From contig JBKHXK010000005.1 in the NCBI GenBank assembly GCA_046566065.1, forward strand, positions 25,170 through 89,169: a stretch of 64,000 nt of DNA, written 5' to 3'. The notes under the pieces were generated by a model. The model worked only from the letters and a program-made list of their open reading frames with translations, did not search any database and was not told where the DNA came from. Positions 16,852-25,383 of the stretch are shown piece by piece. How positions within the stretch are numbered: the stretch's first letter is position 1; every line of letters begins with the position of its first letter. Source of the DNA: MB1-2 sp046566065. GTDB taxonomy: Bacteria > Actinomycetota > CADDZG01 > WHSQ01. Made by a program: the position numbers and the translations under genes.

Positions 16852-17789
16852 TCAGTCCTCCGGGTCGAACGCTCGGCGGATCGCCTCACCGACGAGAACG
16901 AAGCACGCGACGGTCAACGACAGGAACAGCGCCGGGATCAGCAGGTGCGGGTTATCGATGCTCCTGAATCGCGCCTGGGCGAGCATCAGTCCCCACGAGA
17001 TCGCGGGGAGATCGAGCCCCACACCGAGGAACGTAAGGAGGGCCTCGGCCGTCACGGCCACCGCGGTGTAGGTGGTTGCGAAGACGACCAGAGCCCNNNN
17101 NNGAGAGCCTCGGCCGTCACGGCCACCGCGGTGTAGGTGGTTGCGAAGACGACCAGAGCCCATAACGCGTTCGGCAGGATGTGCTTCGTCAGGAGACGGA
17201 ACCGGTCGGCTCCGAGGACCACTGCGGCACTCACGAACTCCGCCCGTCGTATCGAGCGAACCTGTGCTCGGACGAGCAACGTCATCGGAGGCCATCCGAG
17301 CACGACGAGTGCGAATACGACGTGCGCCACCCCGCGGCCCTCGAAGAAGGTCAGCACGAAGGCGGCGGCCAGGATCAGCGGCATCGAGAGCAAGACGTCG
17401 CCCAGTTGTCCGACGATCGAGTCCAGCACGCCCCGCTTGAACCCGATCAGGCTTCCGATGGCCACGGATATGGCGGAGACGAACGCGACCACTAGAGCGG
17501 CGACCGCCAACGATGACCTGGCGCCATGCAACACGCGGGTGTAGTAGTCGCAACCCTGGAGATCGAAGCCGAAGGGGTGTCCCCAGGTGGGGGAGACGAG
17601 CGAGCGATCGAGCGTGCAGTCGAAGGGATCTCCCGCCCCCCACAAGCCCGGAGCCACCGCGATCGTGGTCAAGAGCACGATCCCCAGCACAGGGACCAGG
17701 AAGCTCGGATCCCGCCTCAATCGACGCCAGCCCGGGGCGTGCTTGACGAAGCTTTCGGGGCTCCGCTCGGCGAGGGCCTCCGCCTGCAT
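16852..17789 (-). CDS. ABC transporter permease, DppC/OppC type (split by an assembly gap)
   Basis: DppC-type permease whose frame is broken by six Ns and a duplicated overlap. Removing 65 bases (6 N plus the 59-base repeat) joins the two parts in frame into a 290-residue protein. The right part has the N-terminal helix (FLVPVLGIVLLTTIAV), the HPFGFDLQGCDYYTRVLHGARSS loop and the coupling loop (AAVVLGADRFRLLTKHILPN). The left part continues LTFLGVGLDLPAISWGLML and ends FDPED. The start codon overlaps the stop of the dehydrogenase gene by one base (TGATG). The break is an assembly artefact, not a pseudogene. Confidence 0.88.
17038..17161. repeat. Duplicated contig ends around the gap
   Basis: Bases 17038-17096 and 17103-17161 are the same 59 bases with one difference (17041 G, 17106 A). 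On the coding strand that is a silent GCC/GCT alanine change. This is what two overlapping contigs look like when joined by a scaffolder without merging. Confidence 0.95.
17097..17102. other. Assembly gap (six Ns)
   Basis: A run of six unknown bases lies inside the DppC-type permease gene. It joins two contigs whose ends contain the same sequence, so the true gap length is negative. Confidence 0.98.
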
Positions 17790-18826
17790 CAGTCGGCCCA
17801 GATCCTCCGGACCAGAGAGGTCGCCGACCCCTTGTCGAGGTCTGCAGATTCGATGATCGTGAAGCGACCGGGACGGGTGCCGGGCGCATGCAACAACGCT
17901 TCCACGACCTGCTTCTCTTTGAGGCCCAGGTCGCTCGGATGATCCGGCAGACCTAGTCTCCGCAGCCTGCTTCGGAAGAGCTCTGTGTCTTCCCCGTACA
18001 ACGCCACGGACACGATGCAGCCGAAGGCGACCTGCGCTCCGTGCATGGCGACGCCTCCATGCAGCTCATCCAAGGCGTGAGAGATCTCGTGCTCCCCGCC
18101 GGAAGCCGGCCGGGAGGTCCCCGAGCAGATCATGGCCATGCCGGACAGGACCAGGGCGTCCGCCAAGCGGCGGTGGAACCCGGGATCGTTGGCGAGGACC
18201 GCGGGGTCGTCGTCCAGGACGGGGTTGATCGATTCGAAGGATTCCACGGACAGGTCCCAAGCTCGCTGATCGACCTGCTCGTGCCCATGCTCGGCCGCCA
18301 GGGCCCAATCCCTGAGCGCGAGCGGGTTCGCGAGGAGGTCGCCCAGGCCGGCGCGGACGGAGTCCACGGGAGCGGTGACCAGCGTGGGCATCGAGAGGAA
18401 GACGAACAGTGGTGCGATCGCACCCACGCTTTCGGGTTTCCCGCTGTCGTCGGGCACCACGGCGACGGGGGAGCAGATCCCATCGTGGGACAGCTGGGTG
18501 GGCACCGCCACCACCGTCAGACCGGCGCGGGCGGCCGCCAGCTTCGCGATGTCGAGGCATCGCCCTCCACCGATCGCCACGATCGCGTCCGCGCCCGAGC
18601 GCTTCGCCCGAGAACCGAGCTCTTCCGCGGTGGCCTGATCGGAGTCGGCTACGTGCAACTGCGAGGGCCGGGTCCCGGTTATCTGCGAGGCCAGGATCTC
18701 TCCGTGCCGTGAAGTGAGCACGAAGGGTTGTTCGATCGAACGCAGCGAGAGCTGCTGTGCTAGCTCGCGGCCCGCCTCTTGCTCAGACTCGCCGAATCCG
18801 AAGACGTGGACCTCGGGGAATTCCAT
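17789..18826 (-). CDS. Glycerol-1-phosphate-dehydrogenase-like (AraM/EgsA family) enzyme
   Basis: 345-residue member of the iron-containing alcohol dehydrogenase superfamily, closest in motif pattern to NAD(P)-dependent sn-glycerol-1-phosphate dehydrogenases. The nucleotide site is AIGGGRCLDIAKLAA (residues 84-98). PTQLSHDGICSP is the family's substrate-side motif. Probable metal ligands are in GLGD (D163), GGEHEISH (H246/H250) and AMHGAQVAFG (H262). It would reduce dihydroxyacetone phosphate, or a related ketone phosphate, to a polyol phosphate. It is 12 bases downstream of a nucleotidyltransferase gene and overlaps the permease gene by one base. A CDP-polyol route is an attractive reading; exact substrate uncertain. 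Confidence 0.82.
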   Translation of the reverse strand: MEFPEVHVFGFGESEQEAGRELAQQLSLRSIEQPFVLTSRHGEILASQITGTRPSQLHVADSDQATAEELGSRAKRSGADAIVAIGGGRCLDIAKLAAARAGLTVVAVPTQLSHDGICSPVAVVPDDSGKPESVGAIAPLFVFLSMPTLVTAPVDSVRAGLGDLLANPLALRDWALAAEHGHEQVDQRAWDLSVESFESINPVLDDDPAVLANDPGFHRRLADALVLSGMAMICSGTSRPASGGEHEISHALDELHGGVAMHGAQVAFGCIVSVALYGEDTELFRSRLRRLGLPDHPSDLGLKEKQVVEALLHAPGTRPGRFTIIESADLDKGSATSLVRRIWAD

Positions 18827-18838
18827 GGCGCTGGAGGT

Positions 18839-19609
18839 CTACGCGCTGGGGGCCGCTGCCTCCCGCGCGCCCCAAGCGTCTGAGTTCGCCTCGATCACCT
18901 GGATCGCTGACTGCAGATCGTCCGGCGTGTCGACCTCGGCGTACTGATCGCCCGGCACCAGGGCAGCCCGGGCGTCGATGCCGGGAAGGATGGCGCCGTA
19001 GATGTCTTCGTAGTAGAGGGTCGTGGCAGCGCGCCATTCGAGGTTGGTGGCCATGTCCAGATAGGGCCTCGCGGCGGCCGGGCGGATGAGAGACACCCCG
19101 GCGAACTCGCCGTGGCTGAGCGCCATCGACAGGTCCTTGCCGATCCCTCGCACGCGGTTGCCCTCCAGATGGACCCGCATGTCTTCCTGGTCGAGCCGGT
19201 GGGGTGGACGCTTCTGCACGGCGAGCACCAGGTCGCCGGGGGTGTCCGCCACTCGCCGGTAGACGTCCGGATGCACGACGACGTCCGAGTTCACGCAGAG
19301 CAGGTTCATGCCGGGAGATTGATCGAGTGCCATCCGGACCGTGTGGAAGTTGCCCCAGGAGGCGTAACGCGCGTTGAAGACGTAGGTCACCTTGTCTTCG
19401 TCCCAGCGGTCGTTGACGAACCCCTGGACCTGTCCGGGCTCGAATCCGGTCACGACCATGAGGTCCTCGACCCCGGCGGCCTGCAGCCCGGCCAGGATGT
19501 AGTGGAGCAGCGGCTCCTTGTCGCCCACTTCCAGGAGCGTTTTCGGCTTGCGGCCCCCCATCCGGACGCCACGTCCCGCCGCCAGGACAGCTGCTCTCAA
19601 CTTCGCCAC
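18839..19609 (-). CDS. Small nucleotidyltransferase (phosphocholine cytidylyltransferase-like)
   Basis: 256-residue NTP transferase fold. It begins RAAVLAAGRGVRMGGRKPKTLLEVG, the nucleotide-binding loop of the sugar-phosphate/phosphocholine nucleotidyltransferase group. LLCVNSDVVVHPDVYRR carries the metal-binding Asp, and the C-terminal VDTPDDL is typical. The size fits enzymes that activate phosphorylated small alcohols with CTP better than the larger hexose-phosphate enzymes. The GTG start is set by GGAGGT five bases before it, inside the 3' end of the DUF4012 gene (13-base overlap). With the next gene it could make a CDP-polyol (inference); CTP specificity is not proven by sequence. Confidence 0.82.
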   Translation of the reverse strand: MAKLRAAVLAAGRGVRMGGRKPKTLLEVGDKEPLLHYILAGLQAAGVEDLMVVTGFEPGQVQGFVNDRWDEDKVTYVFNARYASWGNFHTVRMALDQSPGMNLLCVNSDVVVHPDVYRRVADTPGDLVLAVQKRPPHRLDQEDMRVHLEGNRVRGIGKDLSMALSHGEFAGVSLIRPAAARPYLDMATNLEWRAATTLYYEDIYGAILPGIDARAALVPGDQYAEVDTPDDLQSAIQVIEANSDAWGAREAAAPSA

Positions 19610-21552
19610 GACACCTCCAAGACAACGTCTTTCGTCAAGGGGCGATCCCACACCAAGCGGTCGCCCTGTTGCTTCCAGCCTTTGGCCCGTACGTCCGTCA
19701 CTCCTCGAGGGAGGGTGATGCCGATCGTCAACCGCTCCGGATGCACGCGGGGCTGTCTCTGAACGGTTAGCCGGTAGACCTTACGTCCTTGGCGCTCCCT
19801 CACGGCGTCCGGCACGACGTAGCCCAAGGTGAAGGTGCCGGACTCCTGCGGCGGGATCTCGAGCGTTGCCGACCAGACCTTCTTGCCCCGTTCCATGTGC
19901 TGGGCGGGTTGATCCGGCGCCGGCCAGGTCGCCGCCCCCGGAGGGGTGTCCAGTCGCGTTCCCTCGACCGTCGCCAATCTCAACTCGGCGTTCTCTGGGA
20001 CGTAGACGTTCATCATCGGCCGGTGGAACCCGTTGCTGTCGACCTCTTTCCCCGAGTCGCCCATCGGATACAACGGCTGCGGCAAGAAGACGCGGTTATC
20101 GATCGTCACCGACGTGGTCAGGGCAGCGTCGTTGCCGTCGAAACCAACCTCGACGGTGTTGGTGTGGTCGGTGAAGTAGTCGAGCTTGTTCCCGCCGACG
20201 TTCTGCTCGACCACGTACAGGTAATCGCCTTTCACGTCCTGTTCGATCGCGCCGTCCCAGTTCATCCGCTCGACGAAGGCTTGTTCCTTCGGGTCCTTCA
20301 ACCAGACCTGCATGTGCTTCCCGGCGAGAGCGCTTCCGAAGCCCTCCATCAACCCTGTTGGGTGCTTCGGCTTCAGCATGTTGGCGTAGAAGCTGTCCAC
20401 GACATCGCGCAGATGGTTCCTCCTGACCTTCGGGATCGGATACGTCGCGTAGGCCTTGTAGAGCAGGAAGTGGATGACGCGCTCTTCGGTCATGTAGATG
20501 TCGTAACGATCGGTCTGGAACCGCCCGGTCCCTTCCATGAGCTTCTTCATGAGGACGGGATCTACCGCGATGACACCATCCGGGTCCGGGAAAGTGGCCT
20601 TGCTGGCGCGCGCGTAGTCGGTGGTGACCTGCGCTGAGAGAGGCCAGTCGGGGGACCAGTTCGCGTTGCCGAAGCGCTGAGCGTCTTCGATCGCAGCTAC
20701 GTACCACGCATCCTCGGGCAATGGGATGTCGAGCGTTTGTCGGTTCTTGTCGATCTCGTAGATCGTGCTGGCCGAATCGATCAGCTCCGGTTTGCCGTCT
20801 TCGATCGTGAGCAGGGCGTACTGCAGCAGCGCCCCGCCCGGCCCCCTCTGCTCGGCCGAGTTCTGCATCCCGAACACGTAGGTCCTGGGTCCGTCCGCGC
20901 CCAGGAAGGCCGGGAGGATCGAGAAGCCCGCTTCCGCATCCGCTAGCAGAGCGTCGGTCTCGTCTGCCTTGGCGATCCCGTCCGCGATGCGCGGCCGAAC
21001 GCGTTTGGGCAGATCCAACGGTTCGACCGAGCGCAGCTCCTTCCCAACTCCCTTGATCGCCTCGCGCACGTTGCGGATCGTCTCGGCGATCTCCTCGATC
21101 CGATCGATGCGGATGCGAGAGCCGCCTTTGTCGTCGTCTGGGTCCTTCACGATGATCTTGTCCGGCCCGCGCAGGGCGTTCTGAGCCACGTCAAGGGTCC
21201 CCTGGGCCGCCTCGCCGGTGAGCTCTGCGGCCGAGATCAGGTGGTCGACCTGTCCCAGCGCTCTGTCGATGGTGGGGATGGCGGAGACAACGTCCAGGAG
21301 AGGGCCACCTTGCTCGTAGCCACTGCGTGCTCGGGCTGCCGCGGCAACGCCCGCCAGGGTCTCGTAGCGCGCCGCCTTCATGGCTTGAGCCGAGAGCTTC
21401 TTCTCGGCCTGGTTGAAGTGCTCCGTGGCGTCGAGCAGCCCGGTCGCCAGCCTCCACGGACCGGACAGGAGGGCCAGCCACAGGAAGATGCCCGCGAAGC
21501 CCGCCAGGACCGCGGCCACCGAGGCCAAGCCCGAAGCTCTGGCGTCGCTCAC
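19597..21552 (-). CDS. DUF4012 domain-containing membrane-anchored protein
   Basis: 651 residues with one N-terminal transmembrane segment (SVAAVLAGFAGIFLWLALL) and a large extracytoplasmic part. A helical region (about 40-200) leads to the DUF4012 hallmark GPRTYVFGMQNSAEQRGPGGALLQYA, where relatives have the pattern QNxxExRPTGG. The remainder, with YLYVVEQNVGGNK and a C-terminal beta-rich part, matches the usual architecture. The family is often found in actinobacterial exopolysaccharide loci, which agrees with the neighbours, but its biochemistry is not established. It overlaps the upstream luciferase-like gene by four bases (ATGA). Confidence 0.85.
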   Translation of the reverse strand: MSDARASGLASVAAVLAGFAGIFLWLALLSGPWRLATGLLDATEHFNQAEKKLSAQAMKAARYETLAGVAAAARARSGYEQGGPLLDVVSAIPTIDRALGQVDHLISAAELTGEAAQGTLDVAQNALRGPDKIIVKDPDDDKGGSRIRIDRIEEIAETIRNVREAIKGVGKELRSVEPLDLPKRVRPRIADGIAKADETDALLADAEAGFSILPAFLGADGPRTYVFGMQNSAEQRGPGGALLQYALLTIEDGKPELIDSASTIYEIDKNRQTLDIPLPEDAWYVAAIEDAQRFGNANWSPDWPLSAQVTTDYARASKATFPDPDGVIAVDPVLMKKLMEGTGRFQTDRYDIYMTEERVIHFLLYKAYATYPIPKVRRNHLRDVVDSFYANMLKPKHPTGLMEGFGSALAGKHMQVWLKDPKEQAFVERMNWDGAIEQDVKGDYLYVVEQNVGGNKLDYFTDHTNTVEVGFDGNDAALTTSVTIDNRVFLPQPLYPMGDSGKEVDSNGFHRPMMNVYVPENAELRLATVEGTRLDTPPGAATWPAPDQPAQHMERGKKVWSATLEIPPQESGTFTLGYVVPDAVRERQGRKVYRLTVQRQPRVHPERLTIGITLPRGVTDVRAKGWKQQGDRLVWDRPLTKDVVLEVSWRS

Positions 21553-22589
21553 GTAGCGGTGGCCGCCTCTCTCAACGCAGGTGCGACCTCGGAGGCGAAT
21601 CGACGGATCGCGTCCGCGGCGGCCTCGACGGTCATGCCGGGGTAGTAGAGGCGGAGCACCAGATGACTCTCGGGATACCTAGCGAGCGCCTTCACCGTCG
21701 GACGCAGGGCCTCGATCACCTCCTGCGAGGTCCCGTAGGCCGTGGTGGCTCTGATCTCCTCCTCGGGCGGGGGCATCACGCGGAGCGGCTCTCCCGCCAC
21801 ATCGGTGCCGGCCCTCCAGCCCGCGTACGTTCCCAGCTGATGACCGATCCCGTCGCGCACGACCGGCCAGTCCCTCGCTGGATCGTCGGTGACGAATGCG
21901 TTCTGGAGCACCGCAACGAGCGGAGGGCCCTCGTGTCCAGCCTTCAGTCGTTCCCGTGCCACGAGCTCGAACGCTCCCGGTAGCCGGTCGGTGGGCACGC
22001 GCGAGGAGATGTAGCCGTCCGCTATCCGGCCCGCGCGCGCGATCGCGTCCTCTACGAAGCCTCCGACAAGGATCGGAGGCACCCTCGCCGGTTTCGGGGT
22101 CACCGCGACGTCCGTGTAGGTGAAGTGCTTGCCGCTATAGCTGAATCGTTCCTCGTTCCAGGCGAGGCGCAGGACGTCGATCACCTCGCTCATCCGCCGG
22201 ACCCGCTCTCTCGTCGGGATGTTGAAGGCTCGGAACTCCTCGTCGCGCCATCCGATCCCGAAGCCCGCGATCGTTCGACCCCCCGAGAGCTGGTCCACCA
22301 CGGCGAAGTCCTCGGCCAGGCGGATCGGGTCGTGGAAGGGAGCCAGGATCACGCCCGTGCCCAGCTGGATCCGCTCGGTCACTGCCGCGAAGGCCGCCAG
22401 CATCGGAACGAGGGCCGGGAGGTAGCCGTCGGCGGAGAAGTGATGTTCCGACACCCAGGCGGCGTCGAGCCCCACCTCCTCGGTCAGCTCGACCAGCTGC
22501 AGCGTGTCCCGGTACTCGTCGTGGAAGGAACGGGGGGAGCCGGGCGGGATCTGGCCGGTGAACAGCCCGATGCCCAGGTTCAAGCCCAT
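21549..22589 (-). CDS. LLM-class flavin-dependent oxidoreductase
   Basis: 346-residue luciferase-like monooxygenase fold: LVELTEEVGLDAAWVSEHHF, AVTERIQLGTGVILAPFHDPIRLAEDFAVVDQLSGGR and GIGWRDEEFRAF are the standard flavin-pocket segments. It uses FMN or F420 with an unknown substrate. The ribosome site GAGGGGGT is seven bases before the ATG and only one base before an upstream in-frame GTG, so the ATG is chosen. It is the first gene of the run that continues with DUF4012, nucleotidyltransferase, dehydrogenase and permeases; its link to their pathway is unclear. Confidence 0.88.
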   Translation of the reverse strand: MGLNLGIGLFTGQIPPGSPRSFHDEYRDTLQLVELTEEVGLDAAWVSEHHFSADGYLPALVPMLAAFAAVTERIQLGTGVILAPFHDPIRLAEDFAVVDQLSGGRTIAGFGIGWRDEEFRAFNIPTRERVRRMSEVIDVLRLAWNEERFSYSGKHFTYTDVAVTPKPARVPPILVGGFVEDAIARAGRIADGYISSRVPTDRLPGAFELVARERLKAGHEGPPLVAVLQNAFVTDDPARDWPVVRDGIGHQLGTYAGWRAGTDVAGEPLRVMPPPEEEIRATTAYGTSQEVIEALRPTVKALARYPESHLVLRLYYPGMTVEAAADAIRRFASEVAPALREAATAT

Positions 22590-22627
22590 CGCCACACCCC
22601 CTCGCTTGGAACGCCGGCGCCGCCGGA

Positions 22628-22659
22628 GGAGAAATAAGAACGGGCCCCCGAAGGGGGCC
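22628..22659 (-). terminator. Intrinsic terminator of the secreted-paralogue unit
   Basis: A nine-pair perfect stem (CGGGCCCCC, GAA loop, GGGGGCCCG; 22639-22659) is followed on the minus strand by TTCTTATTTCT. It lies 27 bases past the stop of the gene at 22686 and separates it from the luciferase-like gene. Confidence 0.75.
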
Positions 22660-22685
22660 CGCCAAAGCTACAGGATGCTCGGAAG

Positions 22686-23366
22686 CTACTTCTTCTTCGG
22701 CAGCTTGTAGGTCGAGGTCATGGTGGCGTCGTCGATGATCGTCGAATTGAGCGAACGCTCGGCGACGTGGCTGACCCAACAGATCGCGCAGATCGTCGCC
22801 TCGTTGCCGCCGCCTACGCTGATGACCGAACCGGGTTTGGCGCCGATGTCCGCAAGCGGAACCTTCATGGTCACCGTGGCCGTGGCAGGGTCGATCGTGC
22901 CGGTGTAGTAGCCGACCGGCTTGCAGTTGATCGCGTTCAGTGCGCCCACTACCTCCGAGGCGCAGTCCGACTCGAGGCGGAAGTGACCCTGAGCGTCGAT
23001 ACGTCCGACCCGCTCGTTGGTCTGTCCGCCGAGGAGGTCGGGCTTGCCGATGTCGGCGCTCTTGAAGGTCCAGCGGTAGCTCTTACCGTCGACCGCGAAG
23101 GCCCACAGGAAGCGTGCAGCCTCCGGGAGGCTGCCCGTCGGGGGCATGTCGGCGTGGGTCACCGAGAAGATGAGCTCTTTGCCCTTCAGCTCGATACCGC
23201 CACCGATCAGGTCGAGACCGGCAGGTACCGATGCGCCGGCGCCCTGCCCCGCGTCCGCGTCGCCGGAGGCGTCCTCCCACAAAGGTTTGGGTTTGGCCGA
23301 TGCCGGGCCCAGCACGCCGACCAGCATCCCCCCTGCGAGCAACGCTGCTGCGATCTTCTTCATCAT
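22686..23366 (-). CDS. Secreted protein of unknown family, paralogue A
   Basis: 226 residues with a clear signal peptide (MMKKIAAALLAGGMLVGVLGPASA). The mature part shares a line-up of motifs with its neighbour: MPPTGSLPEAARFLWAF, a VDGKSYRWTFKSADIGKPD block, ERVG, a C-terminal AxxCxICWV motif and AERSLNSTIIDD. Most of the Cys content is two pairs: one at DCASE and INCK, the other in the CAICW motif. I do not recognise the family. The beta-rich pattern with alternating hydrophobics suggests a compact extracellular domain. GGAGA precedes two adjacent ATG codons, so the start is certain only to one codon. Probably in a unit with the next two genes. Confidence 0.82.
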   Translation of the reverse strand: MMKKIAAALLAGGMLVGVLGPASAKPKPLWEDASGDADAGQGAGASVPAGLDLIGGGIELKGKELIFSVTHADMPPTGSLPEAARFLWAFAVDGKSYRWTFKSADIGKPDLLGGQTNERVGRIDAQGHFRLESDCASEVVGALNAINCKPVGYYTGTIDPATATVTMKVPLADIGAKPGSVISVGGGNEATICAICWVSHVAERSLNSTIIDDATMTSTYKLPKKK

Positions 23367-23374
23367 CGTCTCCT

Positions 23375-24058
23375 CTACTTGACCTTGTAGACAGCGGTTT
23401 GGGTCGTGAAGTCGATGACGGTGTGCGGCGTCAGAGAACGCTCGGCGTACTGAGGCACCCAGCAGATCTGGCAGCTGGTGTCGGACGCTCCGCCCGTGCC
23501 TCCGGCGATGACCGAGCCCTTCTTGGCTTTCACGGTCTTCAGAGGAAGGATCACCTTGAAGCTGGCGGTGGCAGGGTCCCACACGCCATCGAGGTATGCG
23601 ACGACGTTGTAGACGGGCATGGTCAGCACGGGCAACGTCGTGCCCTCGGCGAAGTCCTCGAGGCGGAAAAGACCGTTGAGGTAGACCTGTCCCACGCGCT
23701 CCTGTCCGTTCGGACCGCTCGCCGGGTCCGGCTTGCCGATGTCGGCGCTCTTGACCGTGAAGCGGTACTCGTGTCCGTCCACCGAGAAGTGCCACAGGAA
23801 GCGAGCGCCCTCGGGCATCGTGCCGGTCGGGGGCATGGCGGCGTGCTTGACGGTGAACTCGAGGTTGCTCTTGACCTTGTCGATCGAGCCTTCGAGCAGG
23901 TCGAAACCCGCCTGGTCCAGGCCGGGCAGCGCACCCGTGTTCGTCGTGCCGGCGTCACCGGCCGCATCGGTGAACGCCTTGACCGGCTTCGCCGAAGAGG
24001 GTCCGGCGAACGCAGCTGTGATCAGCGCCGCAGCGAGTAGTGCTCCGAGTTTCTTCAT
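23375..24058 (-). CDS. Secreted protein of unknown family, paralogue B
   Basis: 227 residues with signal peptide MKKLGALLAAALITAAFAGPSSA. It aligns with the following gene over its full length: MPPTGTMPEGARFLWHF, VDGHEYRFTVKSADIGKPD, ERVGQVYLNGLFRLED and CQICWVPQYAERSL. Identity is moderate, so the duplication is not recent. The second Cys pair of paralogue A is absent, leaving only the CQIC motif. It is followed after eight bases by paralogue A and preceded after 38 bases by the LVIVD gene. Function unknown; paired CxxC residues could form a disulfide or bind metal. Confidence 0.82.
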   Translation of the reverse strand: MKKLGALLAAALITAAFAGPSSAKPVKAFTDAAGDAGTTNTGALPGLDQAGFDLLEGSIDKVKSNLEFTVKHAAMPPTGTMPEGARFLWHFSVDGHEYRFTVKSADIGKPDPASGPNGQERVGQVYLNGLFRLEDFAEGTTLPVLTMPVYNVVAYLDGVWDPATASFKVILPLKTVKAKKGSVIAGGTGGASDTSCQICWVPQYAERSLTPHTVIDFTTQTAVYKVK

Positions 24059-24096
24059 CGTGCCCGCCTTCCCCTTCTCGTTGCTGTCGCGGTCGA

Positions 24097-25269
24097 CTAC
24101 TGCTTGCCGGTGTAGCGAAGGATGTCGATGCCCCGGTTGTAGTCGAGGGCGTACATGATCTCGTCGTTGCGCCAGTACACGGCCCCCGTCTCGCCCGCGA
24201 TCGGGATGAAGTAGCCCGCCTCGTGGATCTTGCCCTTGCTGTCGACACGGAACATGCGCGTGCCGTGACCGAAGAACGCCATGGCGACGATGCCCCCGTT
24301 GCGGAACTTCGGCGAGGGCTCCATCCAGTGGGCGGAGCAGCCGCCGATGCCGGGGTTGGCCGGTGGGTTGCCGTCGGTGTAGGTGCCGTTCTTCGCGTAG
24401 TACTGGTCGATCATCGTGAAGGTCTTGGTCTCTTTCCACTTCGAGGCGTCCCACGTCATGAAGGCGCCACGAGAGGGGGCATCCGAGCAACGGGCCGTGA
24501 GGTTCTGCTCGCCGCCGACGAGGAGGAACTTGTCCTTGCCGTTCTGCGGCCAGCGGCTCGAGTGGATGAAACGTCCGTCCGGGTTCCCGCCCGACGCCAG
24601 GAGCTTCGGCTTCAGGGGGTTCTTGCGGACGTCGAGCAGCATCTGCGGCTGGGTCGCGGTGAGGACGAGACCGGGAGCGATCTCTTGCACGTCGTGACCT
24701 CCCTTGACGGGCAGGTGGTCGCCCCACTTCTCCTTCATCAGCTTGGGGTTGGCGGGGTCCCGGAGGTCGTGGATGTTTCCGTCGGAACCGTAGGCCCAGG
24801 TGCAGTTCAGGATGCAGCTCTGCGTGTGCTGGCCGCCGGGGGCCTCTCCGATGATCTGCGGGTTGGACTTGTCCTCGACGTCGATCACGTAAAGGGTGCC
24901 GAGGTTCGGAACCACGATCAGCTTGTTGTTCCCGTCGAGGTCCTCACGGCTGAGCTCCCACTCCTGGGGCATGGGGACGAACCCGGTCATCACGGGGTTC
25001 ACGGGGTCCTTGACGTCGAAGATCATGACCTTGTTCTGGTCGTTCGCGTAGAAGTAGTTGCCGATCAGGCGACCGCCTACGCCGTCTTGAGACACGAGGA
25101 CGTTTCCGACCCACTCCACGTTCTCGGAGAAGACACCGGTCTTGTCGGGGAGCACGGAGTAATCGCTGCGCTGGGTCACGTCCAACATCTCGGGGATGGG
25201 CGCGGCACCGGCACCCCCCGTGATGGCCATCATGATGGCCGCCGTCAAGATCACGATCGTCTTACGCAT
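24097..25269 (-). CDS. Secreted LVIVD-repeat (beta-propeller-like) protein
   Basis: 390 residues with signal peptide MRKTIVILTAAIMMAITGGAGA. Repeated strands of the LVIVD type occur: KVMIFDVKDPVNPVMTGFV, LYVIDVEDKSNPQIIGEA, GNIHDLRDPANPKLM and LLDVRKNPLKPKLL. These short repeats form beta-propeller-like surface proteins. The segment GGCSAHWMEPSPKF and an Ala-Phe-Phe-Gly-His motif (AMAFFGHGTRMFRVD) are further landmarks. GGGAGGAA precedes the ATG. It is the first gene of a three-gene secreted unit. No enzymatic motif is apparent; binding or scaffold function is likely but unproven. Confidence 0.85.
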   Translation of the reverse strand: MRKTIVILTAAIMMAITGGAGAAPIPEMLDVTQRSDYSVLPDKTGVFSENVEWVGNVLVSQDGVGGRLIGNYFYANDQNKVMIFDVKDPVNPVMTGFVPMPQEWELSREDLDGNNKLIVVPNLGTLYVIDVEDKSNPQIIGEAPGGQHTQSCILNCTWAYGSDGNIHDLRDPANPKLMKEKWGDHLPVKGGHDVQEIAPGLVLTATQPQMLLDVRKNPLKPKLLASGGNPDGRFIHSSRWPQNGKDKFLLVGGEQNLTARCSDAPSRGAFMTWDASKWKETKTFTMIDQYYAKNGTYTDGNPPANPGIGGCSAHWMEPSPKFRNGGIVAMAFFGHGTRMFRVDSKGKIHEAGYFIPIAGETGAVYWRNDEIMYALDYNRGIDILRYTGKQ

Positions 25270-25383
25270 CGCCGTTCCTCCCGCAGATTTGGTTGTCTGC
25301 CCGGAGGGTTCGCCCTGGTTGTGGGGTCTTCCTGCACGCGGCCTCGGTGGCCGACGGGCCGGATGCGGCGGGGTGCCCGGGCT

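Noticed and set aside
17042..17161. Apparent tandem duplication with a 6-N spacer, or a broken permease pseudogene
   Set aside because: Removing the overlap restores a full DppC frame in phase; this is a scaffolding artefact.
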